From assembly GCA_021817945.1 (NCBI GenBank), contig JAKAFL010000001.1:1-64000 (forward strand): DNA of 64,000 nt, in the 5' to 3' direction. This DNA is from a bacterium. GTDB lineage: Bacteria; Verrucomicrobiota; Verrucomicrobiia; Limisphaerales; UBA11358. The translations under genes were made by a program, and so were the position numbers. This document shows positions 1 to 12,304 of this stretch, piece after piece; position 1 is the stretch's first letter, and each line of letters begins with the position of its first letter. Under the pieces are notes generated by a model that was not told the origin of the DNA, searched no databases, and was given only the letters and a program-made list of their open reading frames with translations.

Positions 1-80
1 GCGGTGCGGAAAGACTCGCGCACGAGGTAGGAGACGTAGGTTTTGCCTTTGCGTGAGGATTTGGTGGCTTGAACGAACAC
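1..80 (-). mobile_element. N-terminal fragment of an IS transposase (IS1634/IS4-like), truncated by the window edge
   Basis: Reverse strand from a GTG at 80 reads (M)FVQATKSSRKGKTYVSYLVRESFRTA, resembling IS1634-type transposase N-termini; preceded by an in-frame TAG. Only about 26 codons visible. Confidence 0.6.
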
Positions 81-271
81 GAGCTACAGAATAAACGCAA
101 TAAACGGGCATTGCAAGAACAATATTGTCATTAATTAATATATTACTTGCTACAAAAATGCGCTTTTATTGGCCTTTTGTGATTTTTTGGGGGAAGTCAG
201 GCTAACCGTGGCCTTGGGCTTCGTTTCGGCTCAGTTACAGGATTTGGCAAACCTGCGCCTAAAGGAAATAA

Positions 272-1504
272 TCAGGGGATTTGGATGGCTCCTTTTTCAT
301 CCAGAAAGCGCAGGCTGGCAATGCGATTTCGACCCATTATAAGAATGAACAGGCCAAGCCAGGATGTGGATGCAATAATCGCCGTGATGGGCAACATGCC
401 ATGAGAGTTTGTCATGCCAACGATGGCGGAGGCAAGGCCGGAGACGCCAATTTGGAGAAAGCCCAGCATGGCGGCGGCGCTGCCGATGTTATGATCAAAA
501 GGAACAAGCGCCAAAGCGGCGGCATTGGGAAAAGCCAGTCCCAAGCTGGAAAGGATGAGGAATAAAAGCGCGAGGGTTGTAGCCAAACCCAGCCAGTGAC
601 AAAAGGTTCCAGCCAGAAGCAGCATCGCGCAGGGACATTCCACCCACAGGGCGCCCTTGAAAATCTGGACGCTTGTGAATTTTCGCAGTAGAACCACGTT
701 GATTTGGTTGCTGCCTATGAAACCTACGGCAAGCCCGGCGAAGATGATGCCAAATAATCGTGAGCTTACGTGAAAAACCTCCATGAAGATGATTGGGGAT
801 GCAGCGACATACACCAGCAATCCCGAAAAGGCGAACGAGCCTGAGAGGGTAAAAACGGTGAACTGTGGTTCCATAAGGACTTCGATAAAATTTCTAAGAA
901 CAGGCAGTGGATGAAGAGAAATATCAGGGTCGGCCTGATGGCCTTCAGGCAGGAACCAAAAAACCAAGGCTAGATTCAGGATCGCCACAAAAGCCAAAAT
1001 GGCAAAAACCAACTGCCACCCGAAATGAATGGCAACAAATGCACCCACGGTGGGGGCCAGCAAAGGGGACACACCAAGGATGAGAATAAGGAGGGAGATG
1101 ATTTTTGCGGTTTCCTGGACAGGAAAAAAGTCGCGCACCATGGCCATGGAAGCGACTTGCGCGCCGCATCCTCCCAAAGCCTGTAAAAAGCGCATGGCCA
1201 CGAGCCATCTTTCCGTTCTGGAGACCATGCACAGAAGCGACCCCGCAGCAAACAGAATCAATCCCGCATAAAGGGGCCGCTTGCGGCCAAAACGATCCAG
1301 CAACGGACCATAAATGAATTGACCGGCGGCCAAGCCTGCAAAATAGCTGGCCACGGAAAGGGAAACCCGCGCCGGAGTGGTATGCAGGCCTGCTGCGATC
1401 CTGGGAAATGCCGCGAGATACATGTCTATGGCAAATGGGCTCAGGGCAGAGAGCGATCCTAAAATAAAAATGGTAAGCGTGCGCCGGTGCTTGCTATGGG
1501 ACAT
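272..1504 (-). CDS. MFS drug resistance transporter, Bcr/CflA type
   Basis: 410 aa, about 12 TM; 'LGSLSALSPFAIDMYLAAFPRIA' and 'GPLLDRFGRKRPL' motifs typical of Bcr/CflA MFS proteins. Confidence 0.9.
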   Translation of the reverse strand: MSHSKHRRTLTIFILGSLSALSPFAIDMYLAAFPRIAAGLHTTPARVSLSVASYFAGLAAGQFIYGPLLDRFGRKRPLYAGLILFAAGSLLCMVSRTERWLVAMRFLQALGGCGAQVASMAMVRDFFPVQETAKIISLLILILGVSPLLAPTVGAFVAIHFGWQLVFAILAFVAILNLALVFWFLPEGHQADPDISLHPLPVLRNFIEVLMEPQFTVFTLSGSFAFSGLLVYVAASPIIFMEVFHVSSRLFGIIFAGLAVGFIGSNQINVVLLRKFTSVQIFKGALWVECPCAMLLLAGTFCHWLGLATTLALLFLILSSLGLAFPNAAALALVPFDHNIGSAAAMLGFLQIGVSGLASAIVGMTNSHGMLPITAIIASTSWLGLFILIMGRNRIASLRFLDEKGAIQIP

Positions 1505-1682
1505 GTATTAAAGGGTTTCCTACCCGGGAATAATTTTTTGTAAAAGGAAGATTTGTCAGCCCTTTCCAGCCTACTCATGATGGCCCCAATCCGGCAAATT
1601 TGAAGCCAACATGTGAATGAAATAGGGTGGTGAGCCGGTCAAATGGACGGTCGTAAAACTATTTGATGTTCGGAGGGGCCTG

Positions 1683-2210
1683 CTATTCCGAGCTGTTTTG
1701 AAGGTTTTGCAAATCCTCGGCAAGGAACTGGGTCACGTCCTTGAAGCGTTCGATGTTTTCAGGGGCGATTTTCATCAGTGTTTTATGAGCCTCCAGGCTT
1801 GTGCGGGTAATTTGTTCGTGAGTGGGCTGGCTGGTCTCGGGATCGCAAGGGGCTGGAGCCATGCCCCCCGGCAGGGTTGCCTCGCCCATGGTTATTTTGA
1901 ACAGGTTGGCCGCCCCCAGGTTTTCCAGGAGCTCCCGCACCCGGTCATTGACATTGATCAACTCAACGCAGCCATTCGAGTCCTTTCCATCTGGATTGAG
2001 TTTCATGCCAAATCCTGCCAGCACGCCCAAAAAAGTGCTATCCATCAAAACGCACTTTTGAAGCTCAATTTTGAACCGGCCATATCCTTTCTGGAGCAGT
2101 TTTTCCAGCAAGGTCTGGAATTCCGGACTGGAGGCAAAGTTCGCCCTTCCGCCGATGCGAATCCATGCTTCGTTTTTACCCACCCATACCTCCAAATTGG
2201 CCGATGACAT
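1683..2210 (-). CDS. STAS-domain protein (anti-sigma factor antagonist-like)
   Basis: 'KIELQKCVLMDSTFLGVLAGFG' STAS phosphoacceptor-like motif (D-S-T-F-L-G); start assigned to internal ATG at 2210. Confidence 0.75.
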   Translation of the reverse strand: MSSANLEVWVGKNEAWIRIGGRANFASSPEFQTLLEKLLQKGYGRFKIELQKCVLMDSTFLGVLAGFGMKLNPDGKDSNGCVELINVNDRVRELLENLGAANLFKITMGEATLPGGMAPAPCDPETSQPTHEQITRTSLEAHKTLMKIAPENIERFKDVTQFLAEDLQNLQNSSE

Positions 2211-2226
2211 GATTTTCCTTTTGATT

Positions 2227-3354
2227 TCAAATTGCAGTCGGGGCTGATACGATTTGCACCAGCGAGTGTTGCAGCAACATGGATTCATCGAGTCCGCTCG
2301 AAACCATTCGTTGGTTGCACCTCAGCAAAATCTCCATAGCCCTGACCAGTTCTGTTGATGTATAGTTTTTGACTTGAGCCACCGCTTTGTAAAGCACATA
2401 AGGATTGATGGCGAGGGGGTTGAATTTTTTGTCCTCGGGGAGTTGATCCGCTGGCACGCGGGCCAACTGGTTTTTGAATTGGGAATAGTCATGGGTGGGC
2501 TTGATCCACCCTTCCTTGACCATTTCCTTGACCAGGATCATGGATCGAATTTTACCAATCAACCCGTATAATAGCCCTATTTCACTCTTGTCCCGGTCAA
2601 ATTTAGCCTCCCATAGCTCCTCATCCAGGCGTTTCAAGAGGTTGGCCAGTTTTCTTTCACCCAATGCATCCCCCAGCGCAAAAGCTCGTGCCGTCTTATT
2701 GCGGGAGCAAGCTTCCGTCACATCGTTTATTTCCACCTGGGCGCGATTTCCAATATAGAGGCACAATTTTTCCACTTCACTGTCGAGTTGGCGCGCGTTG
2801 GGCCCAACTCGGGCAAGTAGTTCTGCTAGAGCTTCTTCAGTTATTTTTTTATCGCATTTTTGAAATCCAGACCGGGCAGCCATTTCAGCCTGCGGAACCC
2901 ATTGTCCTCCGTCCACAGACCATGCCATGTGAGTCTCGATGGTGCCCAGTTTTTCCAAGGTCTTGTAGAATACCCGGCGTTTGTCCGCCTTGCCGGCACT
3001 GATGATGAGTCTCACACCTTTCCAGTCATGTTCCTTAAGCTCAACAGCCAATTCGCCCAGCGCATCCATCACGGCCTTGGATGATGCCGTTTTTTCTTCA
3101 CCCAGAAAATTGCAGTCCTTGAGCCATACTACCTTGCCATTGCCGAAAAACGGGAGGGTCTGAAGAGCTTCACGAAGTCGGCCAATGACTTTCATGGCCT
3201 CGCCGCTATTGCCTGCTGAGGCATCCAGAATTTCATGGTCCATCCCCCCCAAAGCTGCGCACCACTCCCCGAAAAGTGCCTTGGCAACTTGTTTCACGGC
3301 AAAATCATCGTCCCCGCAGATCAGCCGCAGGGTTGTGGCTGGGGTGGAGGACAT
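2227..3354 (-). CDS. holA: DNA polymerase III subunit delta
   Basis: 375 aa with HolA-like architecture ('LICGDDDFAVKQ', 'LDSEVEKLCLYIG', 'ARAFALGDALGERK'). Confidence 0.85.
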   Translation of the reverse strand: MSSTPATTLRLICGDDDFAVKQVAKALFGEWCAALGGMDHEILDASAGNSGEAMKVIGRLREALQTLPFFGNGKVVWLKDCNFLGEEKTASSKAVMDALGELAVELKEHDWKGVRLIISAGKADKRRVFYKTLEKLGTIETHMAWSVDGGQWVPQAEMAARSGFQKCDKKITEEALAELLARVGPNARQLDSEVEKLCLYIGNRAQVEINDVTEACSRNKTARAFALGDALGERKLANLLKRLDEELWEAKFDRDKSEIGLLYGLIGKIRSMILVKEMVKEGWIKPTHDYSQFKNQLARVPADQLPEDKKFNPLAINPYVLYKAVAQVKNYTSTELVRAMEILLRCNQRMVSSGLDESMLLQHSLVQIVSAPTAI

Positions 3355-3356
3355 TT

Positions 3357-3815
3357 TTATTCCGATTCCGGTCCTGATTCGTTCATTTTTTCGAGGACCT
3401 CACTCATGTCTTCCAGTTGTTCAAAAAGTCGGCCCACCACAAATATGGGTTTTTTCTGAGCCGCAGCCAGGGCCAGGCAGTCGCTGGGCCGCGCATCCAA
3501 TTCCACGATCTTTCTCTCGGTGTGCAATTCGTTCTGCTGTTGCAGTATCAAACGGGCGAAATAGGTGGAATTTTTCAGGTCGGTGATGATCACTCGCTCC
3601 ACACTGATGCCAAAACCCATGAAAACGCGATTGATCAGGTCATGGGTAAGGGGCCTTTCCTTGGGCGTGTCCCGAAGAAACATGCCAATGATGGAACCCA
3701 TTTGAGGTTCGATCTGAATGACAAAAACTTTTTGCTCATTGCCGACAAACAAGGCGCAACTGCTGTTTGCCGGCAAAATACCCCGGATATCCACCTTCAC
3801 CACGTCCTGTTTCAT
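3357..3815 (-). CDS. Bifunctional nuclease family protein (DUF151)
   Basis: 'LPIxIG..'-type start, 'RPLTHDLI', 'DARPSDCLALAAAQKKPIFV' characteristic of DUF151/BFN proteins. Confidence 0.9.
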   Translation of the reverse strand: MKQDVVKVDIRGILPANSSCALFVGNEQKVFVIQIEPQMGSIIGMFLRDTPKERPLTHDLINRVFMGFGISVERVIITDLKNSTYFARLILQQQNELHTERKIVELDARPSDCLALAAAQKKPIFVVGRLFEQLEDMSEVLEKMNESGPESE

Positions 3816-3941
3816 GAGATCAAGTTACGCTGGACAGCGGGAAAAACAAGCACTCCTTCGCCTAAAAACCCCGGGGCTACGCCATATTGGACGGAGCTTC
3901 CAACCGTGGATGGATCACGGAATTTCCGCTGCTTTTCCACT

Positions 3942-5036
3942 TTACCATTGTCCATAACGATTATAGGGAAGGGTGTAATGGGTTGGATAAATCAGGTAAA
4001 CGGTGTTTTGGGAGGTTGCCCAGGCTTCTTTTACTGCTTGGCGGGAATAAATCCGGCGAATGGAATGCCTTTTGGTGTCTGTGGCAGGATCGTTGCAAAC
4101 CACGTCCCCGGTGGGGGTGAACCCTATGCAAACCAGCAAATGCCCATTACCCGTGTCCGTACGCCCTTTTTCCAACAAATTCCAGCGTGCAGAAAGGATC
4201 ACCGGCACGTCCGCTGTTATCCAATCTTCTAATTCACTTAGGTCGTCCAAGCGGGTCACGATCGCGCGCATTCCGGGAAAGCTTCCAGCGTAGGCCGTAT
4301 TCATGGGCCAGTTGCCAAATCCGGAATAATCCTCGTCATAAACCAATCCCGCCACTTCAGGCACCCCATGGTTCAGTTCAGGCCGGTCCAAGACCTCGGC
4401 CCAATGATCCATAACCATGCTGATGGAGGCGGGGCTGCACCAGCCATGACTCCCTGCATAGCCATTTTCACTCCTTTCTGGTGTGGGGATGATGATTCCC
4501 CAAGCAGCGTGGTTGGCCGGATGGCTGGGTGGTTTTGAATGGGTGTTGCTTAGACTCAACCCCAGATAGGTCAGGCGCGGCAGATTTTCCCGGCTGCCTT
4601 CCAGACGCACACGTACCTGTAGGTTGGTTGAAAAACCATTCAGTATCAAGGTGTCGGTCGCCACCATGCCGTCTGCATCCTCCTGCCCGGGCACGCTGGT
4701 GCGCTTGAATAAAATATTGTCCGGGCTCCAACGAGCCATGGTGTAGTAGCGCGTGGCATGTCCGGAGACGAAGGTCCGGGCCTGAATTTCCAGCCCCGAA
4801 CCGGGCGGCGCCTGGGCATTCCAGGACACGACCAATTCATTCCAGTCCAGCGGAGTGGTGATGGGCTGCGATTCCAAAAGGCAGGTGCCATCGGCGAGCA
4901 AGGTTTTGGAAAATTGCGAAAAGTCATCCACGCCAATGAAATGGCTGAAGCGCTCCGCACGGTCGTGAGTGTGGGTGGCGCAGCCACCCAGAAGCAAGGC
5001 CACCGCAAAAGCCATCCAGTAAAACCTTGGAACCAT
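3942..5036 (-). CDS. Lipoprotein with C39-like cysteine peptidase domain
   Basis: Lipobox LLLGGC; 'GWCSPASISMVMDHW' (catalytic Cys) and 'GHLLVCIGF' (His), 'CNDPATD' as in peptidase C39_2. Confidence 0.8.
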   Translation of the reverse strand: MVPRFYWMAFAVALLLGGCATHTHDRAERFSHFIGVDDFSQFSKTLLADGTCLLESQPITTPLDWNELVVSWNAQAPPGSGLEIQARTFVSGHATRYYTMARWSPDNILFKRTSVPGQEDADGMVATDTLILNGFSTNLQVRVRLEGSRENLPRLTYLGLSLSNTHSKPPSHPANHAAWGIIIPTPERSENGYAGSHGWCSPASISMVMDHWAEVLDRPELNHGVPEVAGLVYDEDYSGFGNWPMNTAYAGSFPGMRAIVTRLDDLSELEDWITADVPVILSARWNLLEKGRTDTGNGHLLVCIGFTPTGDVVCNDPATDTKRHSIRRIYSRQAVKEAWATSQNTVYLIYPTHYTLPYNRYGQW

Positions 5037-5158
5037 GGTTTCACAAAATATCCCAAGCCGCCGTCAGCTTGTCCAGTCCAGCGTGCGCCCGGCAGCAGAC
5101 CCGCGTCCGGAAATTCTCAATGTGGCAGTCCCTGCTGTTTCACCCGGCCCGGTTTGTC

Positions 5159-8100
5159 TCATCCGGGGGTGTAATTCAGCCAGGGTCCCAGCCATCGTTC
5201 CATTTCGGTCAGGGATTTGTTTTTGCGCAGGGAAATATCCTCCACCTGATCCCGGCCCAGTTTGCCCACGGCAAAATATTTGGATGCCGGATGGGCAAAA
5301 TAAATTCCACAAACCGAGGCGCCGGGCCACATTGCAAAACTTTCAGTCAATTGAATGCCGGTTGTTCGTTCCGCATCCAGCAATTTCCAAAGGGTGTCTT
5401 TTTCCGTATGATCCGGGCAGGCTGGATACCCGGGCGCAGGCCGGATTCCGCGGTATTTTTCCTGTATCAAATCCTGAGGGGACAAGTTTTCGGTTGCGCC
5501 GAATCCCCAATCTTTCCTGGCTCGCAGGTGCATGGCCTCCGCGTAGGCTTCCGCCAGCCGGTCTGCCAGCGCTTCGAGCAGGATGGCATTATAATCATCG
5601 TGGTTTTTCTTGAAGCTTTCCACTCGTTCCTTGGTTTCAATCCCGGAAGTGACCGCAAATGCCCCCAGATAATCTGGAAGGCCGACCGGGGCAATGAAAT
5701 CTGCCAGGCACCAATTGGGCGTGTCATCTTCCTTGTTCATCTGCTGCCTCAGGAAATGAAGGGTATGCAACGGTTTTAAACGCTGTTCATCCCCAAACAC
5801 CTGCACGCTGTCCCCCGCACGGTTCGCTGGAAAAAATCCCAGCACCCCACGTGGGGTGATCCATTCCTCGGTAATCATGCGCTCCAGCATGGTCTGGGCG
5901 TCTGCATACAATTTGCGCGCCTCTTCGCCATGTTTTTCATGCTGCAAAATGGACGGGTAAACACCTCGCAATTCCCAACTGTGAAAAAAGGGCGTCCAGT
6001 CCATGTAGGGCACGAGGTCTGCCAGACGAATGCCACTATCCGGTCTCACTCCTGTGAAAGCGGGCTTGGGCAGGTCGTTGTAGAGCAGGGCGGGCGCCTT
6101 GGCTCGCGCATCTTTCAAACTCAATAGGCTCACCCGAGATTTGCCATGGCGTGATCGCAATTTGTCATATTCATCGCGCAGTTGCCGGACAAAAGGCGCC
6201 TTTCCATCCGTGCTCAACAGGCTGCTGGTCACCGGCACGGCGCGCGAGGCATCCAGCACATGAACAACAGGCTCGCTGTAATGGGGGGCAATTTTCACGG
6301 CGGTGTGCTCCTTGTTGGTCGTGGCTCCCCCGATCAACAAGGGGATTTTTAATTTCAACCGCTCCATTTCCCGGGCTACATGAGCCATTTCATCCAGCGA
6401 CGGGGTGATCAACCCGCTTAGCCCAATGATGTCCGCGTTTTCCTGCCGCGCTTTTTCGAGGATTTTTTCACAGGGCACCATCACTCCCATGTCTATTACT
6501 TCATAATTGTTGCAGGCTAGCACCACTCCCACGATGTTTTTGCCGATGTCATGCACATCCCCTTTCACCGTGGCCAGCACCACTTTGCCCTGGGCCCTCG
6601 GTTTTTCTCCACGCGCCGCCATCGCGGCTTTTTCTGCCTCCATGTGTGGCGTGAGGAATGCCACGGATTTTTTCATTACGCGCGCTGATTTCACCACTTG
6701 GGGCAGGAACATTTTGCCTGCACCGAATAAATCACCCACCACGCTCATGCCTGCCATCAGGGGGCCTTCGATGACGAGCAGCGGGCGTCCGTATTTCACC
6801 CGGGCTTCCTCTGTGTCTTCCTCTATGTGGGTGTCAATGCCTTTGACCAGAGAGTGGGTGAGGCGTTCTTCCACTGTGCCTCGCCGCCATTCCTCCGTGG
6901 TTTTCTTGTCCGCAGCAACCGGTCCCGTGCCTGACGATTTAATGCTTTCACCAAAGGCTACCAGCCGCTCCGTGGCATCGGGCCGACGGTTCAGCAAAAC
7001 ATCCTCCACCAAAACTTTTAATTCCGGCTGGATTTCCTCGTAAACCTCCAGCATCCCTGCATTGACAATACCCATATCCATTCCAGCGCCAATGGCGTGG
7101 AAGAGAAAGGCGCTGTGCATGGCTTCCCTCACGGGATTGTTGCCTCGGAAACCAAAGGAAACGTTGGACACTCCACCACTGACCTTGGCGTGTGGAAGGT
7201 TTTTTTTGATCCAGCGTGTGGCTTCGATGAAGTCCACCGCGTAGTTGTTGTGTTCTTCAATACCTGTTCCCACTGTCAGGATATTGGGGTCAAACACGAT
7301 GTCTTCCGGCGGAAAGCCCACCTCCTGCACCAAAATGCGATAGGCGCGTTCACATATTCGGATTTTATCCTGGTAGGTCGCCGCCTGACCTTGTTCATCA
7401 AAGGCCATCACCACCACCGCAGCCCCGTATTTCAAGACCGTTTTCGCCTGTTCACGAAAACGTTCCTCCCCTTCCTTCAAGGAAATGGAATTAACCAGTC
7501 CTTTGCCTTGCAAGCATTTAAGGCCCGCTTCAATTACAACCCACTTGGATGAGTCCACCATGAAAGGCACTTTGGCCACCTCAGGCTCGCTTGCCAGCAA
7601 GAGAAGGAACCGCGTCATGGCGGCCACCCCATCAATCATCCCTTCATCCATGCAAATATCAATGATGTTGGCCCCATTTTCCACCTGCTGGCGGGCGATC
7701 GCCACGGCCTCGTCAAATTTGCCCGCCTTGATCAGTCCGGCAAATTTGGGTGAACCTGCCACGTTGGTCCGTTCTCCAATCATGATAAATTGGCCAACCT
7801 GCTGGGTGAAGGGTTGGGAACCCGAAAGCCGCAGCGGTCGAGTTTCCTCAGGTGCTTGGAGTGTCTCGGGAAGCGGTTTTTCCCGGGCCGCAGGTAGTGA
7901 CAGTGTGCGTTGACCCTGAAGGGGCCTGAATTCCCTCGGATGCTTTCCTTCCAACGCCTTGGCTATCGCCGCGATGTGTTCCGGTGTGTTGCCGCAACAG
8001 CCGCCAGCAATATTCAACAATCCGCTGCCGGCAAATTCTCCCAGATGCCGCGCCATGTCTTCTGGTTGCAAATCAAAACCCGTGGGCGAGAGCGGGTTGG

Positions 8101-9001
8101 GCAATCCTGCATTGGGGTAACAGGAAATAGCCGTGTCTGCCTTTCCCGCCAGTTCGGCCAGGAAAGGACGCATTAAATCCGGACCTAATGAACAATTCAA
8201 ACCCACCGCCAGCGGCTTGACATGCTTGATCGCGTTCCAAAATGCTTCCACAGTCTGAGCGGATATCATTGTTTCCCCGCCACGACCCACCGCCGCAGAG
8301 ACCATGGTGGGCAGGTAAATGCCGTCTTTTTGAAAAACCTCGTTGATCGCCACCAGTGCGGCTTTGGCGTTCAAGGAATCAAAAATGGTTTCCAACAACA
8401 GCAAATCCACTCCTCCAGCCACCAGCGCGCGAATTTGATGCCTGTACGCCTGAACGACCTGGTCAAAGGTCGCCACTCTGAAACCCGCATCCTCCGCATC
8501 GGGTGAATTGGACAGTGACAAGGTCAACGGACCAATGGATCCCGCCACAAAGCGAGGCTTCCCGGTGGAGTTTCCCACCCTGTCGGCCCACTTTCTGCAT
8601 TGAAGCGCGGATTGCTGGTTGATTTCCCACGCCAAATCGTTCAGAAAGGGATTTTCAATGACTTCCTGATAAAATGCAGAGTCCTTTCGCCCGCCATGCT
8701 CGCGGGGATCATCCTTGAAAAACTCGCTTTGGCCGATGCTTGTGGCCGAAAATGTGTTGGTTTCGATCAAGTCCGCTCCCGCTTCCAAAAACCGGCGATG
8801 AATGTCCTCAATGGTCTCGGGTTGTGTCAGGGAATAGAGGTCCCCATTGTTTTTTAAATCCTTTTTGGAATCCTTGAATCTTTTACCCCGAATATCATCC
8901 TCGCCCAGCCCATAGGTGCGAATGGTTGTGCCCATGGCGCCATCAATAATCACAATGCGTTCGCCCAAGGCTTTAATCAACAAATCAACGTGGCTCGACA
9001 T
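5159..9001 (-). CDS. metH: Cobalamin-dependent methionine synthase
   Basis: Full-length about 1280 aa; homocysteine-binding domain ([11 protein letters not shown]), pterin domain, B12-binding '[14 protein letters not shown]', activation domain. ATG at 9001 (MSSHVDLL). Confidence 0.97.
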   Translation of the reverse strand: MSSHVDLLIKALGERIVIIDGAMGTTIRTYGLGEDDIRGKRFKDSKKDLKNNGDLYSLTQPETIEDIHRRFLEAGADLIETNTFSATSIGQSEFFKDDPREHGGRKDSAFYQEVIENPFLNDLAWEINQQSALQCRKWADRVGNSTGKPRFVAGSIGPLTLSLSNSPDAEDAGFRVATFDQVVQAYRHQIRALVAGGVDLLLLETIFDSLNAKAALVAINEVFQKDGIYLPTMVSAAVGRGGETMISAQTVEAFWNAIKHVKPLAVGLNCSLGPDLMRPFLAELAGKADTAISCYPNAGLPNPLSPTGFDLQPEDMARHLGEFAGSGLLNIAGGCCGNTPEHIAAIAKALEGKHPREFRPLQGQRTLSLPAAREKPLPETLQAPEETRPLRLSGSQPFTQQVGQFIMIGERTNVAGSPKFAGLIKAGKFDEAVAIARQQVENGANIIDICMDEGMIDGVAAMTRFLLLLASEPEVAKVPFMVDSSKWVVIEAGLKCLQGKGLVNSISLKEGEERFREQAKTVLKYGAAVVVMAFDEQGQAATYQDKIRICERAYRILVQEVGFPPEDIVFDPNILTVGTGIEEHNNYAVDFIEATRWIKKNLPHAKVSGGVSNVSFGFRGNNPVREAMHSAFLFHAIGAGMDMGIVNAGMLEVYEEIQPELKVLVEDVLLNRRPDATERLVAFGESIKSSGTGPVAADKKTTEEWRRGTVEERLTHSLVKGIDTHIEEDTEEARVKYGRPLLVIEGPLMAGMSVVGDLFGAGKMFLPQVVKSARVMKKSVAFLTPHMEAEKAAMAARGEKPRAQGKVVLATVKGDVHDIGKNIVGVVLACNNYEVIDMGVMVPCEKILEKARQENADIIGLSGLITPSLDEMAHVAREMERLKLKIPLLIGGATTNKEHTAVKIAPHYSEPVVHVLDASRAVPVTSSLLSTDGKAPFVRQLRDEYDKLRSRHGKSRVSLLSLKDARAKAPALLYNDLPKPAFTGVRPDSGIRLADLVPYMDWTPFFHSWELRGVYPSILQHEKHGEEARKLYADAQTMLERMITEEWITPRGVLGFFPANRAGDSVQVFGDEQRLKPLHTLHFLRQQMNKEDDTPNWCLADFIAPVGLPDYLGAFAVTSGIETKERVESFKKNHDDYNAILLEALADRLAEAYAEAMHLRARKDWGFGATENLSPQDLIQEKYRGIRPAPGYPACPDHTEKDTLWKLLDAERTTGIQLTESFAMWPGASVCGIYFAHPASKYFAVGKLGRDQVEDISLRKNKSLTEMERWLGPWLNYTPG

Positions 9002-9192
9002 GCGGTTAAAATACCTCAAAAACAGGGCGTTTCAATTTAAAAATCAACATATCATGATTTGATGATGCGAGTGATTATCCTGTTTTTGAATTGGTCACCA
9101 AAACGTTGCCACTCGCGGATTGACTCTGAATAACGCTTTGTTAAATTTACTTCTCTATTTTTCGTAACAATATTAACTGCACTGATTGAAAT

Positions 9193-11940
9193 ATGGCCAA
9201 ATCAAAATCTGTAAAATACGTTTATACATGGGGTAACAAAAAGGCCGATGGAGATGGGTCCATGAAGCCTTTGCTGGGGGGTAAAGGGGCGAATCTTGCG
9301 GAGATGACCCGAATTGGGTTGCCAGTTCCTCCCGGTTTCACCATCACCACCGAGGTTTGCACCTACTATTATGCTCACAAGCGCACTTACCCGAAGGAAC
9401 TGAGAGCCCAAATGGAAGCCGGGGTGGCCAACATGGAAAAGATCATGGGCTACAAATTTGGTGATGCCAAGGGCTTTCCATTATTGGTTGCGGTCCGTTC
9501 CGGGGCGCGGGATTCCATGCCTGGGATGATGGATACGATTTTGAACCTGGGTCTGAATGACCAGACCGTTCTCTCGTTAGCGCAGGCCACAAGAAACGAG
9601 AGGTTTGCCTGGGATTGTTACCGCCGATTCGTCCAGATGTATGGAGACGTGGTTTTAGGCGTGCAAAAACGGGAAGGGGAGGATCATGAGCCATTTGAAA
9701 CAGTGATTCATGCCTTCAAGCATGAGAAGTACCACGGAGACATCGAGGATTCCAAGCTCACTGCGGCAGACCAGCAGGAGTTGGTTTCACGCTTCAAGGC
9801 CCTCGTGCTGGAGCGCACCGGAAAGTCTTTCCCCGCCAACCCTTGGGATCAACTCCTGGGAGCCGCTGGAGCGGTTTTTGGCTCTTGGATGAATGATCGC
9901 GCCACCGTGTATCGGCGCAAGTACAACATTCCCACCGAATGGGGAACTGCGGTGAACGTGCAGGCCATGGTTTTTGGCAACACCGGGGAGGCCTCCGGAT
10001 CAGGGGTGGCATTCACCCGCAATCCAGCCAATGGGACCAATGAATTTTACGGGGAATTCCTTATCAACGCCCAGGGCGAGGACGTGGTGGCCGGTGTCCG
10101 CACACCTGAACCCGTCTTGGAATTGAAAAAGAAAATGCCCAAATCCTACCAGGAATTGCTGGATGTCCGCAAAATCCTTGAGAAACATTTCAAGGACGTT
10201 CAGGACATTGAATTCACCATTCAGGATGGAAAGCTGTTCATGTTGCAGACCCGCAACGGCAAGCGCACAGCCATGGCGGCGCTGAAATTCTCCATGGACA
10301 TGGTCCGCGAAAAGCTCATTGATTCGGAAACCGCCGTGCTGCGCAATCCAGCCGACCAGTTGGAACAGTTGCTGGCGCCGGTTTTTGACGTCAACGAGGT
10401 CAAGAAAGCCGGGTTGATTGCCTCCGGGCTTCCCGCCGGGCCCGGCGCGGCAAGCGGAAGGATCTATTTCAACGCAGACCGTTGCGTTCAGGCTTCGGCA
10501 AGGGGTGAAAAAGTCCTGCTTGTACGCGTGGAAACATCCCCGGAGGATCTTCGGGGCATGATCGCAGCCGAGGGAATTCTCACCGCCCGGGGTGGTGTCA
10601 GTTCGCACGCGGCGCTTGTCGCCCGTCAAATGGGAAAAGTTTGTGTTTGCGGGGCGAGCGCGTTGCAGATTGATTACGACAAAAAATCCGTCACAATCGG
10701 GGGCGCCACGTTCAAGGAGGGGGATTATCTCTCCATTGATGGCACCGCAGGCGCGGTCTATGCCGGGGAAATCAAGACCGCACCATCCGAAATCATTGCC
10801 GGCCTTTTGCACGACAATAAAGCCGCGAAGGAGACTGAGAAGTTCAAACATTTCGCCCAGCTCATGAAGTGGTGTTCCCAGCACTCGCGCATGCAGGTCC
10901 GGACCAACGCTGACACGCCTGAACAAACCCGGAATGCCGTGGCGTTTGGTGCTTCTGGCATTGGTCTTACCCGCACTGAACACATGTTCTTTGAAGGTAA
11001 TCGCATTGATGCCATGCGCGAGATGATCCTGGCGGAAACAGTTGAGGCCCGCGAAGGTGCGTTGGCCAAGCTGCTGCCCTACCAACGGGAGGATTTTCTG
11101 GGTATTTTCAAGGCGCTCAAGGGATTCCCTGCCACCATCCGGTTCCTGGATCCCCCATTGCACGAATTCCTACCCAACACCAAGGAATCCCAGATGGACC
11201 TGGCTCGCAAACTCAACATCCCGGTTGAGAAAATCATGAATCGCGTGAATGAACTTCACGAGTTCAATCCCATGCTTGGCTTCCGCGGCTGCCGTTTGGG
11301 CATCAAGTTTCCGGAAATCACCCGCATGCAGGCCCGCGCTGTTTTTGAAGCGGCTGCCGATGCCCAGAAACAGGGCTTCAAAGCCAAGCCCGAGATCATG
11401 ATCCCGTTGGTTGGGTTCAAAAAAGAGCTCGATTTGCAAGTTGAAATCGTGCATGACGTTGCAAAAAAAGTTCAAGCGGAGCGCAAAACCAAACTCAGTT
11501 ATTCCGTCGGAACCATGATTGAGATCCCCCGTGGCGCCCTTACCGCCGATCAGGTGGCTCAAACTGCTGAATTCTTCAGCTTTGGCACCAATGATCTCAC
11601 CCAAACCACCCTTGGAATGAGTCGCGATGATTCCGGCAGTTTCCTGGGTGCCTATCAGGAATCCGAAATCATGAAGAAAAATCCATTTGCCTCCATTGAC
11701 CAGACTGGCGTTGGGCAGCTTATGGAAATTGCCATTGCCAAGGGTCGTGTCACGCGTCCTGACATCAAGTTGGGCATCTGTGGCGAACATGGCGGTGATC
11801 CTGATTCCGTCAAATTCTGCCACCGTATTGGGCTTTCCTATGTCAGTTGTTCGCCTTATCGCGTTCCTGTGGCGCGGCTGGCTGCAGCTCAGGCAGCCAT
11901 CGAGGAAAAACGGAAATCTGCCGTGCGGAAAAAGAAGTGA
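9193..11940 (+). CDS. ppdK: Pyruvate, phosphate dikinase
   Basis: 915 aa; '[10 protein letters not shown]', '[25 protein letters not shown]', '[16 protein letters not shown]'. Confidence 0.97.
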   Translation: MAKSKSVKYVYTWGNKKADGDGSMKPLLGGKGANLAEMTRIGLPVPPGFTITTEVCTYYYAHKRTYPKELRAQMEAGVANMEKIMGYKFGDAKGFPLLVAVRSGARDSMPGMMDTILNLGLNDQTVLSLAQATRNERFAWDCYRRFVQMYGDVVLGVQKREGEDHEPFETVIHAFKHEKYHGDIEDSKLTAADQQELVSRFKALVLERTGKSFPANPWDQLLGAAGAVFGSWMNDRATVYRRKYNIPTEWGTAVNVQAMVFGNTGEASGSGVAFTRNPANGTNEFYGEFLINAQGEDVVAGVRTPEPVLELKKKMPKSYQELLDVRKILEKHFKDVQDIEFTIQDGKLFMLQTRNGKRTAMAALKFSMDMVREKLIDSETAVLRNPADQLEQLLAPVFDVNEVKKAGLIASGLPAGPGAASGRIYFNADRCVQASARGEKVLLVRVETSPEDLRGMIAAEGILTARGGVSSHAALVARQMGKVCVCGASALQIDYDKKSVTIGGATFKEGDYLSIDGTAGAVYAGEIKTAPSEIIAGLLHDNKAAKETEKFKHFAQLMKWCSQHSRMQVRTNADTPEQTRNAVAFGASGIGLTRTEHMFFEGNRIDAMREMILAETVEAREGALAKLLPYQREDFLGIFKALKGFPATIRFLDPPLHEFLPNTKESQMDLARKLNIPVEKIMNRVNELHEFNPMLGFRGCRLGIKFPEITRMQARAVFEAAADAQKQGFKAKPEIMIPLVGFKKELDLQVEIVHDVAKKVQAERKTKLSYSVGTMIEIPRGALTADQVAQTAEFFSFGTNDLTQTTLGMSRDDSGSFLGAYQESEIMKKNPFASIDQTGVGQLMEIAIAKGRVTRPDIKLGICGEHGGDPDSVKFCHRIGLSYVSCSPYRVPVARLAAAQAAIEEKRKSAVRKKK

Positions 11941-11960
11941 CCGTTCGATGAACTGGTTTA

Positions 11961-11991
11961 AACCCGCCCGGGTCATCCGGGCGGGTTTTTT
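11961..11991 (+). terminator. Rho-independent terminator of ppdK
   Basis: aacccgcccgg-gtcat-ccgggcgggtt followed by TTTT. Confidence 0.9.
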
Positions 11992-12304
11992 CGTGGAACA
12001 TTGCCTTCATATGGATAGTGATGCGTGTCCTGGATGGCGGCAAATCTCGTTCATGAAAGACATCCCGGCCGCGGTTCCAAGACTCACTGATTAATTCAGA
12101 TGCAGTTGCATTCATGTCACAACCGGGGGCTTGCAAACCTCTGCCTTCGCATCATTAATATCAGGTTGGGACGTTTTCATGCATGGCACTTCTCCTCAAG
12201 TTTTTCTGGATCGAGATACCTGCGAATAAAGCCACCGGGACCAGCGGGATCAAATACTTTTCACTGCGGCTGTCAGCCACAAAAGGCGGTCAGACCTGGG
12301 GTCA

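Noticed and set aside
9002-9192. Possible cobalamin or SAM riboswitch upstream of metH
   Set aside because: The short intergenic region contains no recognisable B12-box or SAM-riboswitch core; only a simple inverted repeat is visible.
10000-11163. 387-aa antisense ORF within ppdK
   Set aside because: Shadow of the ppdK coding frame; no recognisable domain.
12000-12300. Overlapping small ORFs between ppdK terminator and RND operon
   Set aside because: Several competing short ORFs on both strands without RBS or domain; likely noncoding.
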